A stretch of 64,000 nucleotides of DNA from Bradyrhizobium sp. dw_411 (GTDB taxonomy: Bacteria > Pseudomonadota > Alphaproteobacteria > Rhizobiales > Xanthobacteraceae). The stretch is taken from positions 182,197 to 246,196 of the forward strand of contig NZ_JAAVUY010000011.1 in NCBI RefSeq assembly GCF_018449695.1, given 5' to 3'. The notes under the pieces were generated by a model that had not been told where the DNA came from, did no database searches, and saw only the letters and a program-made list of their open reading frames with translations. Position 1 is the first letter of the stretch. Each line of letters begins with the position of its first letter. This document shows positions 10,181 to 18,860 of this stretch, one piece after another. A program made the translations under genes and the position numbers.

Positions 10181-11734
10181 ATGGACGGCATCGAGCTTGA
10201 GATCGTCTGGAGCAATCTCATCAGTATCGTCAGCGAACAGGCCAAGGCGCTGCAACGCATCGCCTTCAGCCCGATCGTTCGCGAGGCCGGCGACCTCGCC
10301 AACGCCCTGTTCGACCGGCAGGGCCGCATGGTGGCGCAGGCGGTGACCGGCACACCGGGCCACATCAATTCGCTGGCCGCGGCCGGCCGGCATTTCGTCG
10401 ACGCCTTCCCGACCCAAACGCTGGCGCCCGGCGACGTCCTGATCACCAACGATCCCTGGCTGTCGGCCGGACATTTTTTCGACATCACCGTGATGTTGCC
10501 CGCGTTCCACAAAGACAAGCTGATCGGCTTTTTCGGCTCGACCATCCACCACACCGATATCGGCGGGTATGGCGTCGGCGCGGGCGCCCGGGACGTGCAT
10601 GAGGAGGGTCTGTGGATCCCCATGCTCAAGCTTTACGAAGCCGGCGAACCGAACCAGGTGCTGCACAAGATGATCCGCGCCAATGTGCGCACGCCGGATC
10701 ATGTGTTCGGCGATCTCGCCGCGCAAGTTTCGAGCGGACGCCTCGCCTGCAAGCGGTTGTCCGCCCTGCTCGACCGCCAAGGCTATGAAGATATCGACGA
10801 ACTATCCGAGGAGATCATCTCGCGCTCGGAAAAGGCCACCCGCGATTCGATCCGCAAGCTGAAAGCCGGCACCTTCCACGGCGAAAGCTCGTTCGACGTG
10901 CCCGGCGGCGACGTGATTACCCTCAAGACCGCCGTCACCGTCGACACCGACGAAGGCACGATCACGATCGATTTCGACGGCAGTTCCGGCCCGAGCCCTT
11001 ACGGCATCAACGTGGTGATGAATTACACCCACGCCTATTCCACCTTCGCGATACGCTCGTGCCTCGACCCCGAACTGCCGAACAATTTCGGCAGCCTCGC
11101 GCCGATCAAGGTGAAGGCGCCGGAGGGCTGTATCGTCAATTGCAAATATCCCGCGCCGGTCAACGCGCGCCATGTCGTCGGCATGTACGTCCCGATGCCG
11201 ATCCTCAAGGCGCTGTATCACATCATGCCCGACCGCGTTCTGGCGGAAGGCTCCGGCGCGGTCTGGACCATCCAGATCCAGGGCAAGAACGCTGCCGGCG
11301 ATCCCTTCACGAGTTCGATGTTCAACTATTCAGGCGGCATGGGCGCGCGCATGACCAAGAGCGGCCCCGCAGCGACCTGCTACCCGACCGGTGTCGCGGC
11401 CGTGCCGATCGAAGTGCTGGAAGCATCGATGCCGATTCTTTTCACCAAGAAAGAGCTGCGCGAAGGCTCCGGCGGCGCCGGCGCGTCGGTCGGCGGCGAC
11501 GGACAGGTGATCCAGTGGCGTATGCGGACGGACAGCGATTGGCTGCTCAACGCCGTTGCGAGCCGCATCAGCCTCGCTCCGGAAGGGCTCGGCGGAGGCA
11601 AGCCCGGGGCGGCCGGGCGATTTCTTGTCAACGGCAAGAACGCCAGCGAAGCGCGCAAGATGGTGATGAAGCCGGGTGACGAGGTCACGCTGGAAACCCC
11701 GGGCGGCGGCGGCTACGGCGCGCCCAGAGCCTGA
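10181..11734 (+). CDS. hyuB: Hydantoinase/oxoprolinase family protein, HyuB-type subunit
   Basis: A 517-residue hydantoinase_B protein. Landmarks are EIVWSNLISIVSEQAKALQR at the start, FDRQGRMVAQAVTGTPGHIN, PGDVLITNDPWLSAGHFFD, GFFGSTIHHTDIGGYG and the C-terminal PGDEVTLETPGGGGYGAP. The frame is open from 9908, but the ATG at 10181, 5 nt after the hyuA stop with GAAGGAG at about 10165-10171, gives the family N-terminus. It is the partner of HyuA at 8085 and ends 13 nt from a convergent livF. It is about 100 residues shorter than the second HyuB (49790-51637), so the two pairs are not recent duplicates. Confidence 0.9.
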   Translation: MDGIELEIVWSNLISIVSEQAKALQRIAFSPIVREAGDLANALFDRQGRMVAQAVTGTPGHINSLAAAGRHFVDAFPTQTLAPGDVLITNDPWLSAGHFFDITVMLPAFHKDKLIGFFGSTIHHTDIGGYGVGAGARDVHEEGLWIPMLKLYEAGEPNQVLHKMIRANVRTPDHVFGDLAAQVSSGRLACKRLSALLDRQGYEDIDELSEEIISRSEKATRDSIRKLKAGTFHGESSFDVPGGDVITLKTAVTVDTDEGTITIDFDGSSGPSPYGINVVMNYTHAYSTFAIRSCLDPELPNNFGSLAPIKVKAPEGCIVNCKYPAPVNARHVVGMYVPMPILKALYHIMPDRVLAEGSGAVWTIQIQGKNAAGDPFTSSMFNYSGGMGARMTKSGPAATCYPTGVAAVPIEVLEASMPILFTKKELREGSGGAGASVGGDGQVIQWRMRTDSDWLLNAVASRISLAPEGLGGGKPGAAGRFLVNGKNASEARKMVMKPGDEVTLETPGGGGYGAPRA

Positions 11735-11747
11735 TTGGCTCAACGCG

Positions 11748-12389
11748 TCAAGCCGGACTTACAGATCCGCGCTCGATCCGGAAGGCGCGCGACAACAGAT
11801 CAGCGACGTGCACCTCGTTGGATTCCGCGATCAGAACGGAAATTTTCTCGGTCTTCAGGTTCGCCAGCACTTCGCCGAGCCGCCGCGCCAGCGCGGGAGC
11901 GAGCCCCTCGAAGGGTTCGTCGAGCAGCAGCATGCGCGTTCCCGCCATCAGCGCGCGCGCCAATGCGACCAGTTTCTGCTGCCCGCCGGACAATTCGAGC
12001 GACGGCCGGGCACGGAACGCGGCGACTTCTGGCATCAGCCCGAAAATCCAGGCAAGACGTTGATCGGCGTCGGTCGCCTTGAGCGCTAGGGCCGGCAGGC
12101 GGACATTTTCCTCGACCGTGAATTCCGGCACCAGCCGGCGATCTTCCGGCATGTAGCCGACGCCGTGCGCTGCGCGCAGATGCGGCGGCAGGGTCAACAA
12201 GTCGATCGAACCGAGTTCAGCGACGCCGCTGGCCGGAAGGGCGCCCATGATGGCGCGGAACAGCGTGGTTTTGCCCGCACCGTTGCGGCCGATCAGCCCG
12301 CATATTTCGCCTTCTTCGAGCGCGAAGGATGCGCCGCGGATAATCGGGACCGGCCCGATCGAGACGTTGAGGTTGGATACTTTAAACAT
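11748..12389 (-). CDS. livF: Branched-chain-type ABC transporter ATPase, LivF family (second set)
   Basis: A 213-residue ABC ATPase, about 20-25 residues shorter than most LivF proteins (241 in the first set). Walker A is GRNGAGKT, the signature LSGGQQKLVALARAL, Walker B MLLLDEPFEGLAP; VLIAESNEVHV replaces the usual LVEQN segment. The Walker A region is intact and the shortening is mostly between Walker A and the signature. Its start overlaps the livG stop by 8 nt (ATGTTTAA). It is the last gene of the second Liv operon and converges on hyuB with a 13-nt gap. Confidence 0.9.
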   Translation of the reverse strand: MFKVSNLNVSIGPVPIIRGASFALEEGEICGLIGRNGAGKTTLFRAIMGALPASGVAELGSIDLLTLPPHLRAAHGVGYMPEDRRLVPEFTVEENVRLPALALKATDADQRLAWIFGLMPEVAAFRARPSLELSGGQQKLVALARALMAGTRMLLLDEPFEGLAPALARRLGEVLANLKTEKISVLIAESNEVHVADLLSRAFRIERGSVSPA

Positions 12390-13173
12390 GGCGGGCCGCG
12401 CCGGCGGCGCCCTTCAATCTGGGGCCGCTGATCAACGTCTGAATGCGCTCATCGCCCAGCGTTTCGCTCGGCGTCCCGTCGGCAATTACAGTACCGTCGT
12501 AAAATGCCAGCACACGCTCGGCGAAGCGCTCGACGATCTCCATGTCGTGCTCGACGAACAGCACCGTGATCTTGCGATTGCGCAACGCCGACATCACCAC
12601 CTGCATCAGGCCGAATTTCTCCTCGATCGAGATGCCGCTGGTCGGCTCGTCGAGCAGCAGCAGGCGCGGCGAGCCCGCGACCGCCATGCCGATGTCGAGC
12701 AGCTTGCGTATCCCCTGCGGCAGGTTGGCCGCGAGCGTATCGCGGTAACGCGCGATCTCGAACAGTTCCAGCAAGGTCTCGGCCTCGGCGACGGATTCCT
12801 TTGAGCGCAGCGGCGTGTAGAGATGGCCCAGGAGATTTTTCGGCGCACGGCAGACCGCGGCCGCAGCGCACATGTTCTCGAATACCGTCAGCGAGGGGAA
12901 TATCTGAGCCACCTGAAACGAGCGCGAAATGCCCATGCCGGTGATCCTGCGCGACGGCAGGCCGGTAATGTCGCGCTGCTCGAAGTGAATCGTTCCATTG
13001 GTCGGCCGCAGATGACCTGTAATCATGTTGATGAAAGTGGTTTTCCCGGCGCCGTTGGAGCCGATCACGCCGACCGTCTGCTGCGCCGGCACGCTGAGCG
13101 TGATGTCGCGCGCGGCGGTCATCGCGCCGAAGCGCTTGCCGAGGTCGCGGACGCTGAGGATCGGCGCGTTCAT
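12382..13173 (-). CDS. livG: Branched-chain-type ABC transporter ATPase, LivG family (second set)
   Basis: A 263-residue ABC ATPase: Walker A GSNGAGKT, GMGISRSFQVAQIFPSLTV (LivG Q-loop region), signature LPQGIRKLLDIGMAV, Walker B LLLLDEPTSGIS and switch His in VLFVEHDMEIV. The long open frame to 13410 is livM out of frame; ATG 13173 overlaps the livM stop as ATGA. The 3' overlap with livF is the same 8-nt sequence as at the livG-livH junction in the first set. The signature lacks the usual Ser-Gly (LPQGI), which is tolerated in LivG proteins. Confidence 0.92.
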   Translation of the reverse strand: MNAPILSVRDLGKRFGAMTAARDITLSVPAQQTVGVIGSNGAGKTTFINMITGHLRPTNGTIHFEQRDITGLPSRRITGMGISRSFQVAQIFPSLTVFENMCAAAAVCRAPKNLLGHLYTPLRSKESVAEAETLLELFEIARYRDTLAANLPQGIRKLLDIGMAVAGSPRLLLLDEPTSGISIEEKFGLMQVVMSALRNRKITVLFVEHDMEIVERFAERVLAFYDGTVIADGTPSETLGDERIQTLISGPRLKGAAGAARHV

Positions 13174-14120
13174 GGCGCGGCCGCCTTGCGGCGCCAGCGC
13201 AGCCGCGTGACCAATGAGCCCAGCCCCTGGGGCAGGAACAGAATGGTCAGCAGCAGCACCGAGCCGAGCAGCATCTGCCAAAGCTGCGGCAGCATGGCGA
13301 AGGCAAACGAGCGCAAGGACTCGAACGCCAGCGATCCGACGAATGCCGAGACCACCGATCCGGCGCCGGAAAGGATGGTGATAAAAACGAATTCGCCCGA
13401 TGTGGTCCAATAGGACATGTTCGGATCGACATGGCCGATCGCGAACGCGGCTAGCGCGCCGCCCATGCCGGCCAGCAGACCGCTGATCACCAGCTTGGTA
13501 TGGATCAGCCGCGACACCGACATGCCGAGAAATTCGACCCGAATTTCATTGTCGCGCACCGGCATCGCCAGCGCGCCGGACACCGAGCGAAAATAGGCAT
13601 CGATCAGGAACGCCGCGATCGCGCAGACCGCGAGCACCAGCCAGTAGAGCGCCATCAGCAGCTTTTCCTGATGCGGCGCATAGCCAAAGAAGGTTGGCGA
13701 GGCGACGCTGAAGCCGTCGGTCGAGCCGAGCGACTCGGCTTTGACCAGCACACCGTAAAGGATCATGGACAGCGCCAGACTAAGCATCGCGAAAAAGATT
13801 TCACGGTAGCGCGCCAGCAGGAAACCCACCACGAAAGCGACCAGCCCGGCTGCGGCGCCACCGATCAACATCAACAGGAAGGCATCGGTCACGCCGGTCG
13901 CCCGGCCGACCAGCGCCACGGCATAAGCGCCGATGCAATAATACAGCGCCTGTCCGAACGAGACGAGGCCGGCGCGCCACAACACGATCAGGCCCAGCAC
14001 GACCAGGCCGTTGGCAAAGGCGATGGTGGCGAGCGAGATAATCCAGTCCGGCAGCACGAAGGCTGCGGCGGCGGCCAGCAGCAAGGCCGCACCAGCCGCT
14101 ATCCGGCCGTGCCGTGCCAT
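13170..14120 (-). CDS. livM: Branched-chain-type ABC transporter permease, LivM family (second set)
   Basis: A 316-residue permease with about nine or ten membrane segments. VLWRAGLVSFGQALYYCIGAYA is the LivM landmark, EIRVEFLGMSVSRLIHTKLVISGLLAGMGG the coupling loop and SGAGSVVSAFVGSLAFE the late motif. It starts 1 nt after the livH stop and ends with an ATGA overlap into livG. It partners LivH (14122-15024). Confidence 0.92.
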   Translation of the reverse strand: MARHGRIAAGAALLLAAAAAFVLPDWIISLATIAFANGLVVLGLIVLWRAGLVSFGQALYYCIGAYAVALVGRATGVTDAFLLMLIGGAAAGLVAFVVGFLLARYREIFFAMLSLALSMILYGVLVKAESLGSTDGFSVASPTFFGYAPHQEKLLMALYWLVLAVCAIAAFLIDAYFRSVSGALAMPVRDNEIRVEFLGMSVSRLIHTKLVISGLLAGMGGALAAFAIGHVDPNMSYWTTSGEFVFITILSGAGSVVSAFVGSLAFESLRSFAFAMLPQLWQMLLGSVLLLTILFLPQGLGSLVTRLRWRRKAAAP

Positions 14121-14121
14121 C

Positions 14122-15024
14122 TCAGATTCTTCTCGGTTGGGCGCGCACGAACAGACCGTAAGGCCGGATCATCAGCACCAGCGCCATGACGCCATAGATA
14201 ACGAACAGTTCAACCTGCGGCACCAGATGCACCGCGGCCGCGCGGCATATCCCGACGATCAATGCCCCGATCAGCGCGCCTTCGATCGATCCCATGCCGC
14301 CAATCGCCACCACGGCGAAGGCGAGCACGATCACTTCGACGCCGATGCCGAGCGTCACCGCGATCTTCGGCGCCATGATCGCCCCGCCGAGCGCACCGAG
14401 CATCGCGCCAATGACAAACGTGATGGTGTAAACCGCCGTGACATTGATCCCGAAGGCTGCAGCGGTTTCGCGATCGAAAATCACGGCGGTCAACAATCGT
14501 CCGTAGCGGGTGAATTTCAGCGCCCACCAGGATATCACGGCGATCAATGCCGCCGTCGCAATCAGGCCGAGATCGTAGTTCGACAAGATCAATGCACCGA
14601 CGGCCGTATTTCCGGCGGCGAGCAGCGGCTGATAGGTCGGGTAGGACTGCGCGCCCCAGACCAGGATGACAACGTCTTCGAGGATCAGGAAAGCCGCGTA
14701 AGTCACCAGCACCATCACCACTTCGTCACGGCCATAGACCAGTCGCATGACGCTGCGTTCTAGAATAAGCCCGAGCACGAGCCCGAGCGCCATCGCGAGC
14801 AACGCCATCAGCAGGAACCCGCCGGCATCCGGCCAGCCGCGATCGAAATAGATGCCGATCGCGGTCGCCGCCCCATAGGCGCCGAACGTGTAGAACGAGC
14901 CGTGCGCGACGTTCAGGATCTTCATCACGCCGAAAATAAGCGTCAAACCGACGGCGACGATGAACAGGTAGGCCGCATAGACCAATCCGTCGATCAAAAT
15001 GGCAAAGGCGGTCAGCACCGACAT
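14122..15024 (-). CDS. livH: Branched-chain-type ABC transporter permease, LivH family (second set)
   Basis: A 300-residue permease. AILIDGLVYAAYLFIVAVGLTLIFG, NVAHGSFYTFGAYGA and GGMGSIEGALIGALIVG are LivH motifs. It is separated from the binding-protein gene by 70 nt containing a perfect 10-bp stem-loop (15045-15074), while the four downstream junctions are overlaps or 1-nt gaps. That layout suggests the binding protein is made in excess of the membrane subunits. Confidence 0.92.
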   Translation of the reverse strand: MSVLTAFAILIDGLVYAAYLFIVAVGLTLIFGVMKILNVAHGSFYTFGAYGAATAIGIYFDRGWPDAGGFLLMALLAMALGLVLGLILERSVMRLVYGRDEVVMVLVTYAAFLILEDVVILVWGAQSYPTYQPLLAAGNTAVGALILSNYDLGLIATAALIAVISWWALKFTRYGRLLTAVIFDRETAAAFGINVTAVYTITFVIGAMLGALGGAIMAPKIAVTLGIGVEVIVLAFAVVAIGGMGSIEGALIGALIVGICRAAAVHLVPQVELFVIYGVMALVLMIRPYGLFVRAQPRRI

Positions 15025-15044
15025 TTCCTGACAAAAACATCAGC

Positions 15045-15074
15045 CGTCGCGGGGACGTCGTTCGCCCCGCGACG
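15045..15074 (-). other. Intercistronic stem-loop after the binding-protein gene
   Basis: CGTCGCGGGG (15045-15054) and CCCCGCGACG (15065-15074) are a perfect GC-rich 10-bp inverted repeat with a 10-nt loop, in the 70-nt gap between the binding-protein stop and livH. There is no T-run on the minus strand, so it is more likely an mRNA-stabilising or partial-attenuation hairpin than a full terminator. This is inference from position. Confidence 0.6.
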
Positions 15075-15094
15075 ACGGGCTGGCGCGGTGTCGC

Positions 15095-16405
15095 TCAGCA
15101 CTTCGCGCCTTTCATGCCGTCCTTGATCCAGTCATCGGCCGTGACGCCTGCCGGCGGGTTCACACATTCGGCGGGAAAGCGCATGATGTCGACGATTTCG
15201 GGCTCGTTCTTCGCCTTGTTGAAGCGGTAGATGCCGTAAGCCGTCCCCATGATGCCCTGATGCCCATCCCCGATCGCCAGCTTGACCACGCCTGCGGGGC
15301 CTTCGAACTCGATGCCTTTGAAGGACGCGGCTATTTCGTCCGAAGTCGGCTTCGTGTCGCCTTTCCTGGCCTTTTCATAAGCCAGTTTCAGCCCGAGCAG
15401 CGACATCACCATTTGATAGGCGGGATAGGTCGGCGGCGTGCCGTAGCGGTCGGTATAGATCTTCTGGAACCAGCGGTTAAATTCGCTGTCGGGCGCAAGC
15501 GGACCGAACGGACCGCGGGCGCCGATGATGGTGCCGTCGGGCATCTTGTCGCGCAGGCGCCAGATCGCGGCTTCGCCGGTTGTCGCGATGATCGTCATGC
15601 GCTTGTCCAGCGCGCGGGCCTGTTCCTGATAAAGAAACGCTTCGAGATCGCCGTCATAGAAGCTTGTATGCAGCACCGGCGAGCTTGAGGTCAGCAGCGT
15701 CGAAATCTCCGCGCCATATTCGCCCGCGAACAGTTTCGGGAAAAGCGACTTGTCGATGGTCACCTTCGGCGCAAGCACCTGCATCGCACCGGTGAAGTCC
15801 CGCCAGGAATCCTGACCCCAGGCGTAATTCTGGTTGATGCCGGAATAGCTGGTGACGTCAGGTTTTTTGGCTAGCAGGTAACGCGCGGCGCCGACATTAT
15901 CGATGGTCGACAGCGGGCTGACGCGGAATACATAGGCGCGCGGTTTTTCCTCGAAGATGCGCGGCGTTCCGCAATCATAGAACACCGTGATCGCCTTCAG
16001 TTCCTCGGCGACCGGCGTAACCGCCAGGCAGTTGCCCGAAGAGATATAACCGACCACGGCCTCGACCTGATCGCGCTGCACGAGGTTGCGGAACTCAGTG
16101 ACGACGTTGGCGGCAGAGCCCGTCTCATCGATATATTTCGCTTCGACAGTCGTGCCGCCGAAACCAATCTTGTTGAAGGGCGCCGGCACTTTTCCCGCGT
16201 TCATGGCGTCGATCAGGACCTCGGCGCCATTGCGTCCGGGGATGCCGAACGGCGCCGCGGCGGGCCCGGTCAGGAAGCTGACGATGCCGAGCTTGATGGT
16301 TGAAGCGTTCTGCGCCTGCGCGGGAAAAATCGCCGCGCCCAGCAATGCCGCCAATAACCACGACGACTTGAGCGCGCCTGCAAGCGAACTTTCTCGATTA
16401 AACAT
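15095..16405 (-). CDS. ABC transporter substrate-binding protein (second Liv set)
   Basis: A 436-residue type I periplasmic binding protein with a Sec signal (LLAALLGAAIFPAQAQ), then STIKLGIVSFLTGPAAAPFGIPGRNGAEVLI. VEAVVGYISSGNCLAVTPVAEELK and TVFYDCGTPRIFEE are the hinge and ligand-side strands. It is longer than typical LivJ (about 370), as in subgroups that bind aromatic or amide compounds. It lies 66 nt after the DapA-family gene and is followed by the 15045-15074 hairpin and livHMGF. Confidence 0.9.
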   Translation of the reverse strand: MFNRESSLAGALKSSWLLAALLGAAIFPAQAQNASTIKLGIVSFLTGPAAAPFGIPGRNGAEVLIDAMNAGKVPAPFNKIGFGGTTVEAKYIDETGSAANVVTEFRNLVQRDQVEAVVGYISSGNCLAVTPVAEELKAITVFYDCGTPRIFEEKPRAYVFRVSPLSTIDNVGAARYLLAKKPDVTSYSGINQNYAWGQDSWRDFTGAMQVLAPKVTIDKSLFPKLFAGEYGAEISTLLTSSSPVLHTSFYDGDLEAFLYQEQARALDKRMTIIATTGEAAIWRLRDKMPDGTIIGARGPFGPLAPDSEFNRWFQKIYTDRYGTPPTYPAYQMVMSLLGLKLAYEKARKGDTKPTSDEIAASFKGIEFEGPAGVVKLAIGDGHQGIMGTAYGIYRFNKAKNEPEIVDIMRFPAECVNPPAGVTADDWIKDGMKGAKC

Positions 16406-16471
16406 TCCTACCCTCCCCGTACGATTCCATTTTGGGCGTTTTGCCCGTTTTATCGTTTTATAATGACACCC

Positions 16472-17443
16472 CTAAGCGGCCGTGCTGTTGGCCATCCTGT
16501 CATCGAGCAGGCCGGACTCCACCAGCGCCTGCCGTATCCGCCCGATTTCGGCGCTGCCGAGCTTGACCAGCGGCGGCCGCACCACGGCGCGCGGCAACTT
16601 GCCGAGCAGCACCAGCGCTTCCTTCATCCGGTTATGCATATCCGCCCACGGCTCGGCGTAGAAACAGCGCGCCAGCGGTTCGATGCGATCGTTCAGGCGC
16701 TTCGCCTCCGCCAGATTATTGCTCTGGACCGCCTGGAATAATTGCGCGTGCAGATCGGGGATAACGCTGCCGCTGCCGGACAGCAATCCGTTGCAGCCGA
16801 GTACCAGCGAAGAAAACAGCCAGGCGCTGTGCGTGGTCAATACGTTCACGGGCCGCGAGAGATTTTGCAGCGTGCGGATATGCCATTCATGGTGCGGTAC
16901 ATTGCCGATCCAGTCCTTGATGGCGCGGATCGACGGCACCTCGCGACACAGGCGCAGCAGTGTCTCCTTTGGATAGCCTTGGCCGGTGGCCAGCGGATAT
17001 TGAAACGCGATCAGCGGCAGGTCGGTGGCGTCGGCAATGCGCTTGAAATGCGCCAGCGCCATCTCGGGAGACTGGCCGAGCGTGAACGGCGCGGGAGGAA
17101 ACACCAGCAGCGCCGATGCGCCGCCCTGGGCGGCCATGCGCGCAAGGCGCGCCGCTTCCAGACTGCCATCAGCCCAGATGCCGTTGACGATCGGCAAGCG
17201 CGCGCCAATTTCGTCCCGTGTAATGTCGAGTACGCGGCGTTGTTCGTCGAAGGTGCAGGAAGCGACCTCGGTCGAATGCGCATTGATGGTGATGGCGGAA
17301 AGGCCCGGGGTTGCGGCGACGTCGCGCAGGTGCTTGCGGAAATTTGCTTCGTCAATGGCAAGGTCGTTGTCGAACGGCAGCAGGACCGCCGGAATAACCC
17401 CGTGGGGGACATAGACCGAGCTTTGGGCCGAGGTTTGGGACAT
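16472..17443 (-). CDS. DapA-family (class I aldolase/dehydratase) protein
   Basis: A 323-residue dihydrodipicolinate-synthase-superfamily TIM barrel. GVIPAVLLPFDNDLAIDEANFRKHL is the family start, AITINAHSTEVASCTFDEQ stands where GTTGE normally occurs, AFQYP carries the catalytic Tyr and IRAIKDW the Schiff-base Lys. Relatives include 2-keto-3-deoxy sugar-acid aldolases/dehydratases and N-acetylneuraminate lyase. ATG 17443 has AGGG about 7 nt upstream; an in-frame start at 17500 would only add a non-conserved tail. Placed beside two enolase-superfamily dehydratases, it likely cleaves or dehydrates their 2-keto-3-deoxy product. True DapA is unlikely from context. Confidence 0.88.
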   Translation of the reverse strand: MSQTSAQSSVYVPHGVIPAVLLPFDNDLAIDEANFRKHLRDVAATPGLSAITINAHSTEVASCTFDEQRRVLDITRDEIGARLPIVNGIWADGSLEAARLARMAAQGGASALLVFPPAPFTLGQSPEMALAHFKRIADATDLPLIAFQYPLATGQGYPKETLLRLCREVPSIRAIKDWIGNVPHHEWHIRTLQNLSRPVNVLTTHSAWLFSSLVLGCNGLLSGSGSVIPDLHAQLFQAVQSNNLAEAKRLNDRIEPLARCFYAEPWADMHNRMKEALVLLGKLPRAVVRPPLVKLGSAEIGRIRQALVESGLLDDRMANSTAA

Positions 17444-17749
17444 AAGCCCTCCCTTGAACATTATGGGCGTTGTTGCCTCAAGGTAATCCGATCTCGACAC
17501 TCATTGTCAATTGACGGTACGTCGCGGAAGCCTGTTAGCTCCGCCGCCGGGACCGAAATGGTAAACCGGTCCGCCGGCGCAACCTCAGATCAATCTCACG
17601 GCATGTGACGCCGCGCCCTGCCGATCGCCCGGCCGTCTCGGCCAGCGCTATGCGGGCGACCTGCCCCATGATAAACAGGGTCAAGCGCACCAACAATAAC
17701 AAGCGCGAAGGGAGTCCTGCACCCTGCCTGGGGTCGGGTTCGAGCTACA
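17444..17749. promoter_or_regulatory. Divergent control region, DapA-family lyase / enolase-superfamily operons
   Basis: 306 nt between divergent start codons and no coding potential seen. It holds a 10-bp palindrome GTCAATTGAC (17506-17515), preceded by TT so that the left side reads TTGTC, the kind of half-site used by GntR-family repressors. No GntR gene is in the window, so the assignment is tentative. Both operon promoters must lie here. Confidence 0.4.
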
Positions 17750-18847
17750 ATGAAAATCACGCAGGTATCGGGCGTCGTTTACCGCCAGCAATTCAAACCT
17801 GGCGGGCCCACGCCAAAATTCGCCGGCGAAGGCCGAAATACGTTCGAGACATTGCTGGTCAAGGTCGAAACCGATGAGGGGATCGTCGGCTGGGGCGAGG
17901 CCTTTCCGCACCGGGTGTGGCCGGCCGTCAAGTCGCTGCTGGAGAGCCTGATCGCGCCTGTTTGCATCGGTGCGGACGCGTCAGATATTCCCGCGCTGAT
18001 GAAAAGACTGATCTACCACGTGCATGGCGTCGGGCGCGCCGGCCCTGTGATGTATGCGCTATCAGGGCTGGATATCGCGCTCTGGGACATTCTCGGAAAG
18101 TCAAAAAGTCTGCCGATCTACCAACTGCTAGGCGGCAAGCCATGCGCGAAACTTCCGGCCTATGCCAGTCTTCTGAAATATAACGATACCGATATTGTCG
18201 TGCGCACCTGTAAAGAGGCGCTGGATCGCGGTTACAGCGAACTCAAGATCCACGAGACCGGCCGCGCCGAAATCACCGCGGCTGCGCAAGTGCTGCGACG
18301 GCACAATGGCGGTTCGCTGATGGTGGACGTCAATGCACCGTGGACGCCAAGCGAAGCCTTGTCCGCCGTCGCGCCCTTGCGCGAACTCGGTCTGAAATGG
18401 ATCGAGGAGCCGGTTTGGCCGCCGGAAGATTTCGAAGCTGCACGTCAAATCAGCTTAGCTGGCGTGCCGGTCGCGATCGGCGAAAATGTCCTGACACCCT
18501 CGGATTTTGCGCGGCTGATCGACAGCCGGTCGGTCGATTATGTCCAGCCGAGCGTCACCAAGATCGGCGGCATATCGATCGCGCGAGACATTATCGCCGC
18601 CGCCAACGCAGCGAACGTGGCAGTCGCACCGCATTCCGCCTATTTCGGTCCGGGTCTGATCGCGACCGCGCATCTGGCTGCGGCGTTCGGGCGCGCGCCG
18701 ATGGTCGAGCGGCTTTATTGCGACCTCACGGAAAGCCCGTTCGGTGACTGGTACGAACCGGTCGATGGCCATCTTGCGGTCCCGCAAGGGCCGGGGCTCG
18801 GCATCGATCCCGATCCAGCGATTCTGGAAAAACTTCGCGTCGCGTAA
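17750..18847 (+). CDS. Mandelate racemase/muconate lactonizing enzyme family protein (1)
   Basis: A 365-residue enolase-superfamily protein. The capping domain is residues about 1-125 (GEGRNTFETLLVKVETDEG, then GVGRAGPVMYALSGLDIALWD). In the barrel, Lys in SELKIHETG is the second-strand base, and metal ligands are Asp in MVDVNAPW, Glu in WIEEPVWP and Glu in VAIGENV. VQPSVTKIGGIS and VAPHSAYFGPG supply the later strands, with a His for the general acid/base pair. Most such enzymes are sugar-acid dehydratases or racemases. It is the first gene of a three-gene plus-strand operon, with the next ATG 13 nt after its stop. Confidence 0.88.
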   Translation: MKITQVSGVVYRQQFKPGGPTPKFAGEGRNTFETLLVKVETDEGIVGWGEAFPHRVWPAVKSLLESLIAPVCIGADASDIPALMKRLIYHVHGVGRAGPVMYALSGLDIALWDILGKSKSLPIYQLLGGKPCAKLPAYASLLKYNDTDIVVRTCKEALDRGYSELKIHETGRAEITAAAQVLRRHNGGSLMVDVNAPWTPSEALSAVAPLRELGLKWIEEPVWPPEDFEAARQISLAGVPVAIGENVLTPSDFARLIDSRSVDYVQPSVTKIGGISIARDIIAAANAANVAVAPHSAYFGPGLIATAHLAAAFGRAPMVERLYCDLTESPFGDWYEPVDGHLAVPQGPGLGIDPDPAILEKLRVA

Positions 18848-18860
18848 GCCGGAGGACAAG

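Noticed and set aside
11735..11747. Terminator between convergent hyuB and livF
   Set aside because: GGCT/AGCC arms give only an imperfect short stem without a T-run.
16472..17443. Genuine dihydrodipicolinate synthase (DapA) for lysine biosynthesis
   Set aside because: The GTTGE motif is altered and the gene sits in a catabolic transporter operon beside sugar-acid-type dehydratases.
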